The notes: generated by a model not told the origin, from the sequence alone. Positions 37,516 to 46,826 are shown, numbered from the stretch's first letter. The stretch is 64,000 nt of DNA from Termitidicoccus mucosus (GCF_038725785.1 NZ_CP109796.1:6262501-6326500); one strand, 5' to 3'. Program-made: numbers and translations.

Positions 37516-37585
37516 CGATGTTTCGGCGCAAGGCATTTATGGGGGCGTTCTCTTTACGCAGCCCCTCCGGATGGCGCCCCGGCGT

Positions 37586-38650
37586 TCAGGCGAAACGAAC
37601 GCAGCTTGGCGCGGGCAGCGGTTCCGCGCAGGCAGAGCGGAGCCGGCCCGTGTCCGGGGCGATATGGAAGAGCGCAAGCCCGCCGCCGTCCTGATTGGCG
37701 GCCAGCAGAAGGCGGCCCGATGGATCTAGGGCGAAATGACGCGGAGTCGCGCCTCCCGTGGAGACGTTTTCAACAAACGTTGGATCGCCTGTTGCCTCAT
37801 TTATATTAAACAGCGAAATACAATCCGCGCCACGATTGGACACATACAGAAAACGGCCCGCCGCATCCGTCTTCACTTCGGCGGGCGCGTTACGCGTGGC
37901 ATCCTCCCGCCTGCCTGTTGCCGGTGCCGTCCGGAGTCCGTCGATTTCGCCTGTTTCCTGATTGTAATCAAAGACGGCAATCTCGGATGACAGTTCGCAT
38001 GCCACATATAAAAAACGCCCCGAGGGATGAAACACGCCGTGCCGGGGGCCGGAATATGGGGCAATCCGGGTGCGGCGTATGCCAAATTCCGAAAGCGCGC
38101 CCGTCCCCGGATTATAATCATAGCGGATTACTTCGTCCGTCCCAAGGTCGGATACAAACGCCGTGGTTCCGGCGGGCGCGGAAATTATAGAGTGCGGATG
38201 CGGCGTCCGCTGGCGGGTGGGATGCGGGCCGGAGCCGGTGTGATTTATCCTTGAAACCAGCGGCCCGACACCGCCGTCGGAGGCCAGCCGGAACACGCAG
38301 ACGCCGGGGCCGTTGTAGTTGGCGAGCAACAGGTGTTTACCGGCGGCGTCCACCATCAGGTGCGCGGGCGACCTGCCTCGGGAGGGTGCGCGGTTTATCA
38401 GGCGGAGGCCGCCGCCATCCTGTCCCGTCGCGTAGGCGCTGACCGAGCCCTCCGCGCCGCCGGCGGCGGAAACCTCGTTCACCGCGTAGAGAAAACATCC
38501 CGACGGGTGGAGCGCGATGAATGACGGGTCCTCGGCGCGCGCGACAAGCCGCGTCCGCAGAATGCGGCCGTTCTCGCAATCAATGTCCGCTCGGTAAATG
38601 CCCTCCCCTCCCTGGCGGGTGTAGGAGCCGATGAAGGCGTGGGTTTTCAT
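37586..38650 (-). CDS. Lactonase family protein (7-bladed beta-propeller, 6-phosphogluconolactonase-like)
   Basis: 354 residues of the PF10282 lactonase family, starting MKTHAFIGSYTRQGGEGIY. Repeating propeller strands show PSFIALHPSGCFLYAVNE, HLLLANYNGPGVCVF, RHGVFHPSGRFLYVACEL, RFLYVSNRGADCISLF and PRHFALDPSGRLLLAANQ. There is no signal peptide. The family opens sugar lactones to aldonic acids. With dehydratase, SDR and aldolase-like genes just upstream, a role in an oxidative sugar-acid pathway is likely. It follows the symporter copy 2 by 29 nt on the same strand, so they are probably one operon. Confidence 0.88.
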   Translation of the reverse strand: MKTHAFIGSYTRQGGEGIYRADIDCENGRILRTRLVARAEDPSFIALHPSGCFLYAVNEVSAAGGAEGSVSAYATGQDGGGLRLINRAPSRGRSPAHLMVDAAGKHLLLANYNGPGVCVFRLASDGGVGPLVSRINHTGSGPHPTRQRTPHPHSIISAPAGTTAFVSDLGTDEVIRYDYNPGTGALSEFGIRRTRIAPYSGPRHGVFHPSGRFLYVACELSSEIAVFDYNQETGEIDGLRTAPATGRREDATRNAPAEVKTDAAGRFLYVSNRGADCISLFNINEATGDPTFVENVSTGGATPRHFALDPSGRLLLAANQDGGGLALFHIAPDTGRLRSACAEPLPAPSCVRFA

Positions 38651-38679
38651 TTTTCGGAGGCGCGCGGCTTTTATATAAA

Positions 38680-40119
38680 CTACGCGGCCCCGGCGCGGCG
38701 TGCCTCCAGTTTGGCGCGGATGGCGTAGGCGTCCTTTTCATCAATCGGGAAGCGCAGCACGATGAAGATCGTGAGCGCCAGCGCGGTGGCGGGGACGAGC
38801 ATATACAACAGGCGCATGATGACGAGCGCCTCCGCCGCCTGGCCGCCGCCCAGCTCCGCTTTGAAGCCGGAGAACGCGACCACGAAGCCCGACAGCAGCA
38901 ACGCCAGCGTCAGCCCGAACTTGAAGGCCCAGGCAAAAACCGCGTTCAACGTGGCCTCGCGACGGACGCCGTGCTCGAACTCGTCCACGTCGCAGACATC
39001 GGCGACCATCGAGCCGAGCAGGGTCCAGAGGGCGGCCATGCCGGAGCCCATCAGGAGCACGGGGACGAGCTGGAGGTAGGGATAAGCCGGGTTGTAGCAA
39101 ACCCACTTGAGCAGGGTGCCGGCCAGCGGGAAACACAGGGCGGCGGCGAGCGTGCGGCGTTTGCCGAAGCGGGTTGACGCCCAGGTGATGAGCGGCAGCG
39201 CGGCCATGCTGCTCAGGCAGTAGGTCGAGCCGGACCAGCCCTGCACCGCGGACGCGGCCCGCATGTCGCCGCCGTGGACATAATAAATGTTTATATAATA
39301 GCCCAAGCTGTTCACCATGAATATGCCGACGGCCATCAGCGCCACTGAATACAACAACAGCCGGAACGGTTTCACGCCGACGGCCTCTTTCAGGCTTTTT
39401 ATAAGGGGCAGTTTTTTCTGGCGGGTGACGGCGGCCTGCGTGCGCTCCTTGATAAACAAAGCCGGCAAAATGCCGAGGAGCGCGATGGTCAGACCGATGC
39501 CGGCGCCGACCCAGCGCATGCCGTCGAGCGTGTCGGAAAAGCATGGGCGCTGCGAGAGCCAGAGCATCCAGGCCGTCGAGATGCCGGAGACCGAGCCGAA
39601 GAAGGTCTTGTAAGCCATGACGCGCGTGCGCTCGTGGTAGTCGGGGCTCATTTCCATGCCCAGCGCGCCGAAGGCCATGGCGAAGACGGCGTAGGCCGTG
39701 TAGAACAGCAGCGACATGGCGAGGAAATGGGAAAAATATCCCCATTGCGACCAGCCGTGCGGCACCATCCAGACCAGCGCGAACAACAATCCGCACAGGA
39801 TCGAGCCGGTGACGATAAACGGCTTGCGCCGCCCCCAGCGGGTGCGGGCGTTGTCCGAGGCGCTGCCGACAAACGGGTCCACCACCGCGTCCCACAACCG
39901 CGGCAGCGCGAGCGCGGTGCTGACCATGCCGGGGTCAACCGCCAGCGTCATGTTGAACACCGGGTTGGCCATGGTGTTGATGCCATTCTGCATGGTGTTG
40001 TCGGCGAAGGCCCCGCCACCGTAGGCGAGCTTCTGCGCGACGGGCACCCGGTCCTCCGGCGCAGTAACGTGGCGGATGCCCGGCGGTGGCGGTGGAGTTG
40101 TTCGGGGCGCGGTTTTCAT
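38680..40119 (-). CDS. GPH-type sugar:cation symporter (MFS), copy 2
   Basis: 479 residues from the ATG at 40119 (MKTAPRTTPPPPPGIRHV); an in-frame ATG at 40224 would add a Lys/Ser-rich leader that overlaps the upstream RraA-like gene and is unlikely. From TAPEDRVPVAQ to KLEARRA it is almost identical to copy 1, with four substitutions: Thr/Ala in KERTQ, Leu/Gln in KPFRLLL, Val/Ala in LSGFVVA, and Ala/Thr in AIRAKLE. It has about 12 membrane helices and the same VDPFVGSASDNARTRWGRRKP loop. Its neighbours differ from those of copy 1, so the two copies may be expressed under different sugars. Confidence 0.93.
   Translation of the reverse strand: MKTAPRTTPPPPPGIRHVTAPEDRVPVAQKLAYGGGAFADNTMQNGINTMANPVFNMTLAVDPGMVSTALALPRLWDAVVDPFVGSASDNARTRWGRRKPFIVTGSILCGLLFALVWMVPHGWSQWGYFSHFLAMSLLFYTAYAVFAMAFGALGMEMSPDYHERTRVMAYKTFFGSVSGISTAWMLWLSQRPCFSDTLDGMRWVGAGIGLTIALLGILPALFIKERTQAAVTRQKKLPLIKSLKEAVGVKPFRLLLYSVALMAVGIFMVNSLGYYINIYYVHGGDMRAASAVQGWSGSTYCLSSMAALPLITWASTRFGKRRTLAAALCFPLAGTLLKWVCYNPAYPYLQLVPVLLMGSGMAALWTLLGSMVADVCDVDEFEHGVRREATLNAVFAWAFKFGLTLALLLSGFVVAFSGFKAELGGGQAAEALVIMRLLYMLVPATALALTIFIVLRFPIDEKDAYAIRAKLEARRAGAA
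38695..40065. repeat. Duplicated symporter segment, copy B
   Basis: The partner of 28445-29815, offset by exactly 10250 nt with no indels. Flanking sequences on both sides are unrelated. Confidence 0.9.
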
Positions 40120-40126
40120 GGACAAT

Positions 40127-40870
40127 TTAGAAGTACCCGCCTTTTTGGGTGATTTGGTTGATGGACTGGCCTTCGGCGACCCAAGAGAAGATTTTTTTCT
40201 CGTTACGTTTGATTTCCTCGGCACGGAGCAGCACCTCGTGCGCGATGTCGCGGGGAACGCATACCACGCCGTCTATGTCGCCAAGGAGAATGTCGCCGGG
40301 TTTTATCACCACGTCGCCGATTAATATGGGAATTTGATAATGCGTGATGAGGCAGCGGCCGAGGCTGCCGTTCGGGATGCGGTGCTTGTAGAAGACGGGG
40401 AAGTCTTTTTCGAGAATCTGGTGGGTGTCGCGGATGCCGCCGTCAATCACGGCGGCGCGGACGCCGAGGCCGGCGGCGGTGGCGGTCATGACGCCGCCCC
40501 AGAGGGTGGCTTTTTCGTCACCGGAGGTATCCCAGACGACGAAGCTGTTCTGGGGGAGCGCGGCGAGCATCTGGGTGCGGAAGGCCATTTCACCGGTGAT
40601 TTTGACGTTGGGCGCGCTTTTGACGGTGAAGGCAAGGCCGGCGACGGTGCGCTCGGGGCGGAGCGGGTGGAGGTGGCCGGGGAGTGCCTGGTCGAGGAGG
40701 GCGTGCTCGCGGAGCACGTCGCTGATCGCGCCAGTGTAGAGTTGCTCGTAGCGGGCGAGCAATTCCTCCTCGGGAATCGGAAACGGCGCGGCAGATACGT
40801 GCTCGCGCGCGGCGATGAGTTTTTCGAGATTCATCATCCCGACTTCTTTTTTGTAGGCGTCAATGGACAT
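40127..40870 (-). CDS. RraA-like protein (possible class II pyruvate aldolase)
   Basis: 247 residues of the RraA/HMG-CHA aldolase family. Diagnostic segments are GAISDVLREHALLDQALPG, TLWGGVMTATAAGLGVRAAVIDGGIRD (the family glycine-rich metal/pyruvate site: WGGV...AVIDGGIRD) and GDILLGDIDGVVCVP. Members either cleave 4-hydroxy-4-methyl-2-oxoglutarate-type compounds or inhibit RNase E. In a sugar cluster with dehydratase and SDR genes the aldolase-like role is more plausible. It lies 7 nt upstream of symporter copy 2 on the same strand. Substrate is inferred only. Confidence 0.85.
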   Translation of the reverse strand: MSIDAYKKEVGMMNLEKLIAAREHVSAAPFPIPEEELLARYEQLYTGAISDVLREHALLDQALPGHLHPLRPERTVAGLAFTVKSAPNVKITGEMAFRTQMLAALPQNSFVVWDTSGDEKATLWGGVMTATAAGLGVRAAVIDGGIRDTHQILEKDFPVFYKHRIPNGSLGRCLITHYQIPILIGDVVIKPGDILLGDIDGVVCVPRDIAHEVLLRAEEIKRNEKKIFSWVAEGQSINQITQKGGYF

Positions 40871-40925
40871 GGCGGAAAAGTTTGAGTTGAGAGTTTAAGT
40901 TTAAGCGGCGGCGGCGCGAACGGCG

Positions 40926-41708
40926 TCAGAGCGACATGCCGCCGTCCACGAAAAGGGTCTGGCCGGTGATGTAGCGGCCGGCATCGGAACAAAGGAGGAG
41001 GGCGGCACCAGCGCAGTCGGTGGGCTCGCCGAAGTAGTCGGCGGGGATGGAGGCGAGGACTTTCGCGGCGTAGGCGGAGTCGGCGAGGCGGACGGTGTTG
41101 CGATCGGTGAGGATGACGCCGGGGGCGAGGTTGTTTACGGTGACGCCGCACGGGGCGAGCTGGCGGGCAAGATTTGTGGCGAGGGAGGATTGGGCGCATT
41201 TGGTGCCGGCGTAGACAATCATGTGCGGATGAGGGTGCGCCTCCTGCACGCTGCCGACAGTGAGGATGCGTCCCCAGCCGGCGGCTTTCATTGCGGGCGC
41301 GGCGAGTTGGCAGAGTTCGAGGGTGGCACGCCAGTTGACGGCGACTTGTTTGTCGAAGTCGGCGCGGGTCACGGCGAGCCAGTCGGCGGGGATTTGGAGG
41401 GAGGCGTTGCAAACGAGGATGTCAGGCGCGCCGCCGAGTCCGGCGACGGCCTGCTCGTAGGCGCGGCGCGGACCATCGGCGTCGGCGAGGTCGGATTGGA
41501 CGAGGCAGGCTGCGCTGGCGGCGCGTGCGGCGGCGGCAGCTTGCAGACCGCCATCGCGTCCGTGCATGGCGACGGAGGCGCCGGCCTGCGCGAAGGCAAG
41601 TGCGAGCACGCGGCCGATGCCGCGAGTCGAGCCGGTGACCAGGGCGCGGCGTCCGGTGAGCGAGAGGCTTTGGGGAAGCGCGGCAGGTTGCGGTGTGTCA
41701 GTTTTCAT
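40926..41708 (-). CDS. SDR family oxidoreductase
   Basis: 260 residues from the ATG at 41708, which overlaps the upstream UxuA-like gene's stop by four bases (ATGA type). Classical SDR motifs are present: the cofactor loop TGSTRGIG (T-G-x3-G-x-G), DILVCNASLQ (NAG-like), the catalytic YAGTK (Y-x3-K), and LAPGVILTDRN near the C-terminus. It is an NAD(P)-dependent alcohol or sugar-acid dehydrogenase, possibly a fructuronate/mannonate-type or 2-keto-3-deoxy sugar acid reductase given its partner. Its coupling to the dehydratase gene indicates a joint pathway. Confidence 0.9.
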   Translation of the reverse strand: MKTDTPQPAALPQSLSLTGRRALVTGSTRGIGRVLALAFAQAGASVAMHGRDGGLQAAAAARAASAACLVQSDLADADGPRRAYEQAVAGLGGAPDILVCNASLQIPADWLAVTRADFDKQVAVNWRATLELCQLAAPAMKAAGWGRILTVGSVQEAHPHPHMIVYAGTKCAQSSLATNLARQLAPCGVTVNNLAPGVILTDRNTVRLADSAYAAKVLASIPADYFGEPTDCAGAALLLCSDAGRYITGQTLFVDGGMSL

Positions 41709-42835
41709 CGGGAAATGGGTGTGCTTGGTCCGGGAGCGGCGGGCTCCGTTCCGTCGTGTTTGGGATGTGACCGCCGTTCGGCGACGAGTTGGCCCCCGTC
41801 GCTCTCGGATGGCGCGGGGCGCGGCGGTGCCGATAACCATTCGGCAGGCGAGGTGCGGAGGCCGAGCGCATCCATCAGGCCGAGCAGGTAGCCGTCGGCG
41901 AAGAGGCGTCCAAGCGTGCCGTAGCCAGGCGTGTGACCGGCGTTTTCCTCGCCGGCCAGCGTCGGCACATGGTCGCAGCGCACCGGGCCGCGAAAACCGT
42001 TTTTATGATATTCAAGCATCATCGCGACCAGTTCGTCCGAGCCCTCGTCGTGAAACGTCTCCGTGAAGTGCGAAGCGGTGCCGGTGACGTGACGCAGGTG
42101 CACGAAATGCACACAGCCCGCCGCGGTGTGCTTGCGTATCGCGGCGGAAAGCGCGGGCAGGCCGCCTCCGCACATGAGTTTCCAGTTGGCCTGGCAAAAG
42201 GTGAGGCCATGCGCCGGCGACGGCGAGAGGGCGAGCACGCGCTCGAATTGTTCCGGCGAATTAAAAACGCGTCCGATGCCGCGCAGGGCCGGGAGCGGCG
42301 GATCGTCGGGATGCGCGCCAAGACGTACGCCCGCTGCCTCGGCGACCGGCAGGACGGCGTTTAGGAAATAGATATAATGATCCCAGATTTTCTCCGCCGG
42401 CACCTCTCCCGCCGGGGGCGGTTCCGCCGATTCCGCCGACAAGTCGAAGCCGGAAACCAGCGCCCCGCCGCGGCCGGGCAACGCGGCCTGCGAACGGTGC
42501 CAGCCGATGCCAGCCATAAAATTATAACAAAGCAATCGCAGCCCCAGCCGCCCCATTTCGCGCAGCATGGCTTGATAGCGGACGATGTCTTCGTCGCGGC
42601 CGGGCAGGCCGAGTTTGATACGGCCCATGTCAAAGGGATCGCCCTCCAGCCCGAGCAAAGTCACGCCCGCCTCCGACAATTCTTTTTTTATCCGCGCGAG
42701 CACACCGGGTTCGTCCGGCGGAGGCAGCCCGGTCAACTCGGGCGCGGCTTTGACCACGCAATGCGTGACACCCATCTGGCGCACCAAGGCCCAGAGCTGA
42801 TGTGGTCGCGGAGAGAGAAATTCGATCAGAAACAT
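41705..42835 (-). CDS. Mannonate dehydratase-like (UxuA family TIM barrel)
   Basis: 376 residues from the ATG at 42835 (MFLIEFLSPRPHQLW). TIM-barrel segments include VRLGAHPDDPPLPALRGIGRV (the family HPDDPP motif), GLTFCQANWKL (the conserved metal-ligand Cys in the UxuA FC motif) and FVHLRHVTG (HLR motif). UxuA dehydrates D-mannonate to 2-keto-3-deoxygluconate using Mn2+. Sequence divergence around CQAN (CVGS in typical UxuA) means another aldonate is possible. Overlap with the downstream SDR gene shows tight coupling. The final 40 residues are Pro/Ser-rich and probably disordered. Confidence 0.82.
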   Translation of the reverse strand: MFLIEFLSPRPHQLWALVRQMGVTHCVVKAAPELTGLPPPDEPGVLARIKKELSEAGVTLLGLEGDPFDMGRIKLGLPGRDEDIVRYQAMLREMGRLGLRLLCYNFMAGIGWHRSQAALPGRGGALVSGFDLSAESAEPPPAGEVPAEKIWDHYIYFLNAVLPVAEAAGVRLGAHPDDPPLPALRGIGRVFNSPEQFERVLALSPSPAHGLTFCQANWKLMCGGGLPALSAAIRKHTAAGCVHFVHLRHVTGTASHFTETFHDEGSDELVAMMLEYHKNGFRGPVRCDHVPTLAGEENAGHTPGYGTLGRLFADGYLLGLMDALGLRTSPAEWLSAPPRPAPSESDGGQLVAERRSHPKHDGTEPAAPGPSTPISR

Positions 42836-42848
42836 GATTGCCGGATCA

Positions 42849-43871
42849 TTATCTGTCCTGCCGCCCATACCAGCGGCGCATTACCTCCGCCGCCGGCTTG
42901 TTCCAAACAGTGAAACCCTTGTCTCCCCGCGGATCGTCACGAAGCCAAGGCCGGTCATTTTGCTCATCCCATTTCCACCAATACAAGCCCATCCACCATG
43001 GTTCCTGCCAAAACGCACCGAGCAGAATTTCGAGGAAACGCGCCTGTTCCGCGCCATTGTAGCCGCCGTTGTTGTCCCAACCCCAGGGTTTCATGAGTGC
43101 GCCGGCAGTCGCACAGCAGCCTGCCTCCGCAAAGTAGAAGGGTTTGCCAAGCAGGGCCGCGACTTCCCGGTAATATTCCACATCCGGCAGGATCTTGGCG
43201 CGCATCTGCCCGTCGGTTGCATTGGGCGCATCAGCCAGCGGAGTGTAGAAACTCGAACCCAAGGAATCGAGCTGCTTGAACCAATGATCTTCGCGCGTCC
43301 TTAGCTCCGCGCGAAAATCAACCTGCCGCGTGTGTCCGGTCGTGAGATGCCCTTTATATACACTGCGCGCGGCGGAAATCACGCGCAGCCAGTGTTCCTG
43401 CTGGCCGACCGTGTGGTCCAGCTCGCTGTCCAGGCCGAAGGCTTCGCAGCCTGTCTTTTGGGCGAGCCGTCCGTAATGCAAGGTGCGTTCCGCCAGACTG
43501 TCGAACCATCGTGTCCAGTGGTTGATGGGACGCCCCGGAATAATCAGGTTTTCCGCTGGAAACCGAATATGGACGCGCTGGGTGCCATCCCAGCACTCCA
43601 GCATTGGGCGGAGCTGCACCTTCATGCCCTTGCTGTGAATATAGTCCACGATGCCCATGATTTCGTCCTCGCCGGGAGTCTGCGCAAAATCGCGATACAT
43701 CCGCGTGCTGGCAAAGGTGTCCTGCATGACCGTGACCACGAGGCACACCCAGTCAATATTGAGCGTCGCCATGCGGTCCACGTCTGTTTTCGCGGCGGCG
43801 GAGCCGTAGTAGCCGTTGCGCGCGTAATAACCATAGGTCATCCCGCGATGAATGGGAATAGATGCTGACAT
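42849..43871 (-). CDS. GH113-like beta-mannanase
   Basis: 340 residues without signal peptide, a TIM-barrel glycosidase. The first strands read RGMTYGYYARNGYYGS and LNIDWVCLVVTV. The acid/base is E150 in CEAFGLDSELDHT and the nucleophile is E249 in PFYFAEAGC, matching the spacing of GH113 endo-beta-mannanases such as AaManA. The C-terminal WMGLYWWKWDEQ is typical of that family. It probably hydrolyses short beta-1,4-mannan oligosaccharides in the cytoplasm, which fits the GH130 gene in the same cluster. It lies 13 nt upstream of the UxuA-like gene. Confidence 0.82.
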   Translation of the reverse strand: MSASIPIHRGMTYGYYARNGYYGSAAAKTDVDRMATLNIDWVCLVVTVMQDTFASTRMYRDFAQTPGEDEIMGIVDYIHSKGMKVQLRPMLECWDGTQRVHIRFPAENLIIPGRPINHWTRWFDSLAERTLHYGRLAQKTGCEAFGLDSELDHTVGQQEHWLRVISAARSVYKGHLTTGHTRQVDFRAELRTREDHWFKQLDSLGSSFYTPLADAPNATDGQMRAKILPDVEYYREVAALLGKPFYFAEAGCCATAGALMKPWGWDNNGGYNGAEQARFLEILLGAFWQEPWWMGLYWWKWDEQNDRPWLRDDPRGDKGFTVWNKPAAEVMRRWYGRQDR

Positions 43872-43932
43872 AAAGAGTTTCTTACCGGGAATCGTGATGC
43901 TGTGATTTGTTCAAGCGGCGTGACACCGTTTG

Positions 43933-46779
43933 TCAGAACTCGAACGACGCGGTGAACGTGATTTTTCTTGGGTCATTGTAACGATAATAACCGCGTCCCG
44001 TGCCGATTGGTCCGGTGACCGTCCCGTCCACCCGGTAATCAAGCGAACTGGTGTAGATCACATCGTCATTGTCCAAGATGTTGGCGACGTTGATCTGGAA
44101 ACGCGCGCGGGTCGGGCCGATGCGGCGGCTGTAGGAAACATGGCCGCTGAGAACATAGTAGCTGCCGCTGTAAATATAATGAAACGGCTCGTTGTAATGG
44201 TTGCCGATTTTATTGCGTCCGCGGACATTGACACCAAGACCCACCCCGAGGTTTCTGAACACGCCGCCCTGCACGGTGTAAGTGCCATAGAAATTCGCGC
44301 TGTAATTGACCGTGTTGGTGAGTTTGGTGCCGGGGGTGAGCCCGGTCAGCGTGCTTTGAATTGCGGTAATGTCGTCGTTGATCTGCTGCGTTTTCGCAGG
44401 GTCGGTCGCCGGGTCATTGGTCGCCGCCTGCCAGACGGCAAGGTTGTCATAAAAATATTTCCGCAATTGCGGCATCAGATTCACCGCCTTGGTTTGCGGC
44501 AGGGCGAAGTTTGCCATGATTCGAATGCTCCTGGTGGGATTTGCCGTAATATCAATTTCATACCCGGTTCCCTTGTAATCCCGCGTGTCCCGGTAACTGG
44601 GCATCATAAAATCCGCATACTGATCGCTGGTGTTCTGCCAAAGCCTCTGCAACTCCGATCGGCGTGTGTTGTCATAGCCGGGGACGCCCTCCTGAATTGA
44701 ATTGTAATAATTGATTCCTCCGGAGAGTTTTCCCTTGAAGAAATCGAATTTCACGCCGAATTCCCTTGCCGAGTTGATCGCCACGTCCATGGGCTTCCCG
44801 TAAATGTCGCCATTTCCAGGGAGAGGAATGGCGAATGACTCGGAGTAACCGGCATACACGCCGATTTCCTGCGTGGCTCGAAAGACCACCCCGGCGTTGT
44901 AGCTCGTGGGGGAAATGTCCACATTGGGATCATCCAGCACGATGGGATAGCCCGTGTCATCGTAGCCATATTTGCCCGATGTGGCCCCGCTCTGTTGTCT
45001 TCCTTTATATTTGTCATGTCGCGCGCCAAGGGTGATAATCAGACGCTGCCCGATGAGCTTGGTCGAGCTCACGGCCTGGAGATACTGAAGATCCTGCGAC
45101 GAATAGGTAATGCCGGATGGGCGCCACGCATACGGCACCCCGGTTAGCTCCGGGATTATGGTTTCAAGCGCGCTGGTGTCATGTTGCTGGGGCTCGTCCC
45201 AATACATGCGCGCACGCACGTATGAAAAACCGGGTGAACGATTGTCAACCATCGCGTAAACATAATGCCGGGTATATGCGTCATTCCAACGGGAGCCGGC
45301 CAGCACACTGAGCGACTCGGAAATAAGCCGCCGGTTAAGCTGCCAGTTGACGGCCAGACGGAGGTCCTTGGTGAGGTTTCCCGACTCGGTCCGACCAAGC
45401 ATCTGGTCGGAGAACGGAATACCGTATTTCGGATTAAGGACAAACATCTCGGACGAATTGTTCCTTGGCAGATATTTATTTAGGTCAATTTTGTAATCGC
45501 CAAAGACCGCAAACTCCGCCGGTCCCTCCTTGTCGGTTTTATATTGGTTGTAGGCCAGCTCAATGGAAATGCCATTCTTGAAGCGATGCGTCACATAGGA
45601 GGTGTAGGTATAATACTCGCCTTCGATCACGTCATTTGTCGGCTCGATATTTATCTCCTTGTAAGGCAGCAGCGGCACGTTGGGAATCTCGGCGCCAGGC
45701 TCCGCCTGCATGGAGGCGCCGGAGCCCCGCGTCTCAAAGGTGCTTGACCAATTCCGGTAACCCGCCTCGGGCACGCCGGGAATCCAAAGCCAGTGCCGGT
45801 CGCTCGAATTCAAACCGGAGCGGGTGATGCCCCTGGCATTCATCTGGGCGGTGGTGCTTATTTGGCCCCATCCATACTGGGCATTCAGCGGATCGGACGA
45901 GTCCGCCACATAAACCGAAGTTCCGTCCCAATAAGAGACCCGCTCGGCATAGGTGCCTGCATAGATCGGCCTTTTCCTCTTACCATATTCCGCCTCGGCG
46001 CGTATGTTGGTATCTTTCGTGATGCGCCATGTCGCGGCGAGGTGTAATCCATCCCGCCTAGCATCGGAGCCGTCCCGCCATGTTTCCAACTCCTGAGTCA
46101 TGCCATTCAGGCGGAACGCGACATTTCTGCCGATGGCTTGATTAACATCAAAGGACGCCCTGAAGCCGCCATAGGAATCGGCAAGAAATGAGACGCGCCG
46201 CTCGTTTTTTCCGAGCTTCGCCCGTTTTGTCCACGTCGTGGCAATGCCGCCCAGATAGCCGTCGCCGAAAAGGACACCGTTTGGCCCGCGGGCAAGATCA
46301 ACACGCTCGATGTTGTAGCTGTCGGAATTGTCATACCACAGAAAATAATTCCGCGTCGGGAGGGACAATGACACGCCGCGAAAGCGCACTTGGATGTCGC
46401 CGCTAAACGTGGATTCGGTCGCATAAGAAGGCATCGTGTTGTTGCCCCACTCCGCCTGGGTGGTGTTGTCGAGCAGAACCAGATCGTCGAGAAACTCCCG
46501 CGTCAGAACCGAAACCGACACGGGGCTTTCCTTGAGCAGGCTGTCGGTGCGGGTGCCGGTGAGCGCGCTGGCGGCGGCATAGCCGACATCGCGCTCGCTT
46601 TTCACCTCGAAGACCGAGAGTTCGACTATTTCTTCCGAGGCGGGTACAGGTGCGGTTTGTTGTGCGTTTGCGGCAAGCGCGAACACTTGGAACAGGATTG
46701 CGAACCGACTCAGGCAGCGGAATGGCTGCGCGGCGGCGCCGGCGGATGTCGGATGGGGGAAACAGGGGAACGGGTTCAT
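43933..46779 (-). CDS. TonB-dependent outer-membrane receptor, copy 2
   Basis: 948 residues: signal peptide within the first 40 residues, TonB-box-like EEIVELSVFEV, plug with ASALTGTRTDSLLKESPVSVSV and LARGPNGVLFGDGYLGG, and a barrel ending KITFTASFEF. It resembles receptor copy 3 (ASALTGTRTDSLIKETP) much more than copy 1. It probably imports oligosaccharides for the GH113 operon immediately downstream (61-nt gap). A perfect palindromic operator (46827-46839) lies 47 nt upstream, next to the end of the lacI gene. Confidence 0.94.
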   Translation of the reverse strand: MNPFPCFPHPTSAGAAAQPFRCLSRFAILFQVFALAANAQQTAPVPASEEIVELSVFEVKSERDVGYAAASALTGTRTDSLLKESPVSVSVLTREFLDDLVLLDNTTQAEWGNNTMPSYATESTFSGDIQVRFRGVSLSLPTRNYFLWYDNSDSYNIERVDLARGPNGVLFGDGYLGGIATTWTKRAKLGKNERRVSFLADSYGGFRASFDVNQAIGRNVAFRLNGMTQELETWRDGSDARRDGLHLAATWRITKDTNIRAEAEYGKRKRPIYAGTYAERVSYWDGTSVYVADSSDPLNAQYGWGQISTTAQMNARGITRSGLNSSDRHWLWIPGVPEAGYRNWSSTFETRGSGASMQAEPGAEIPNVPLLPYKEINIEPTNDVIEGEYYTYTSYVTHRFKNGISIELAYNQYKTDKEGPAEFAVFGDYKIDLNKYLPRNNSSEMFVLNPKYGIPFSDQMLGRTESGNLTKDLRLAVNWQLNRRLISESLSVLAGSRWNDAYTRHYVYAMVDNRSPGFSYVRARMYWDEPQQHDTSALETIIPELTGVPYAWRPSGITYSSQDLQYLQAVSSTKLIGQRLIITLGARHDKYKGRQQSGATSGKYGYDDTGYPIVLDDPNVDISPTSYNAGVVFRATQEIGVYAGYSESFAIPLPGNGDIYGKPMDVAINSAREFGVKFDFFKGKLSGGINYYNSIQEGVPGYDNTRRSELQRLWQNTSDQYADFMMPSYRDTRDYKGTGYEIDITANPTRSIRIMANFALPQTKAVNLMPQLRKYFYDNLAVWQAATNDPATDPAKTQQINDDITAIQSTLTGLTPGTKLTNTVNYSANFYGTYTVQGGVFRNLGVGLGVNVRGRNKIGNHYNEPFHYIYSGSYYVLSGHVSYSRRIGPTRARFQINVANILDNDDVIYTSSLDYRVDGTVTGPIGTGRGYYRYNDPRKITFTASFEF

Positions 46780-46826
46780 GCACGCCTCGAAATATCAACC
46801 GGGCGATGCGCGCAAAGTCACGGTCC

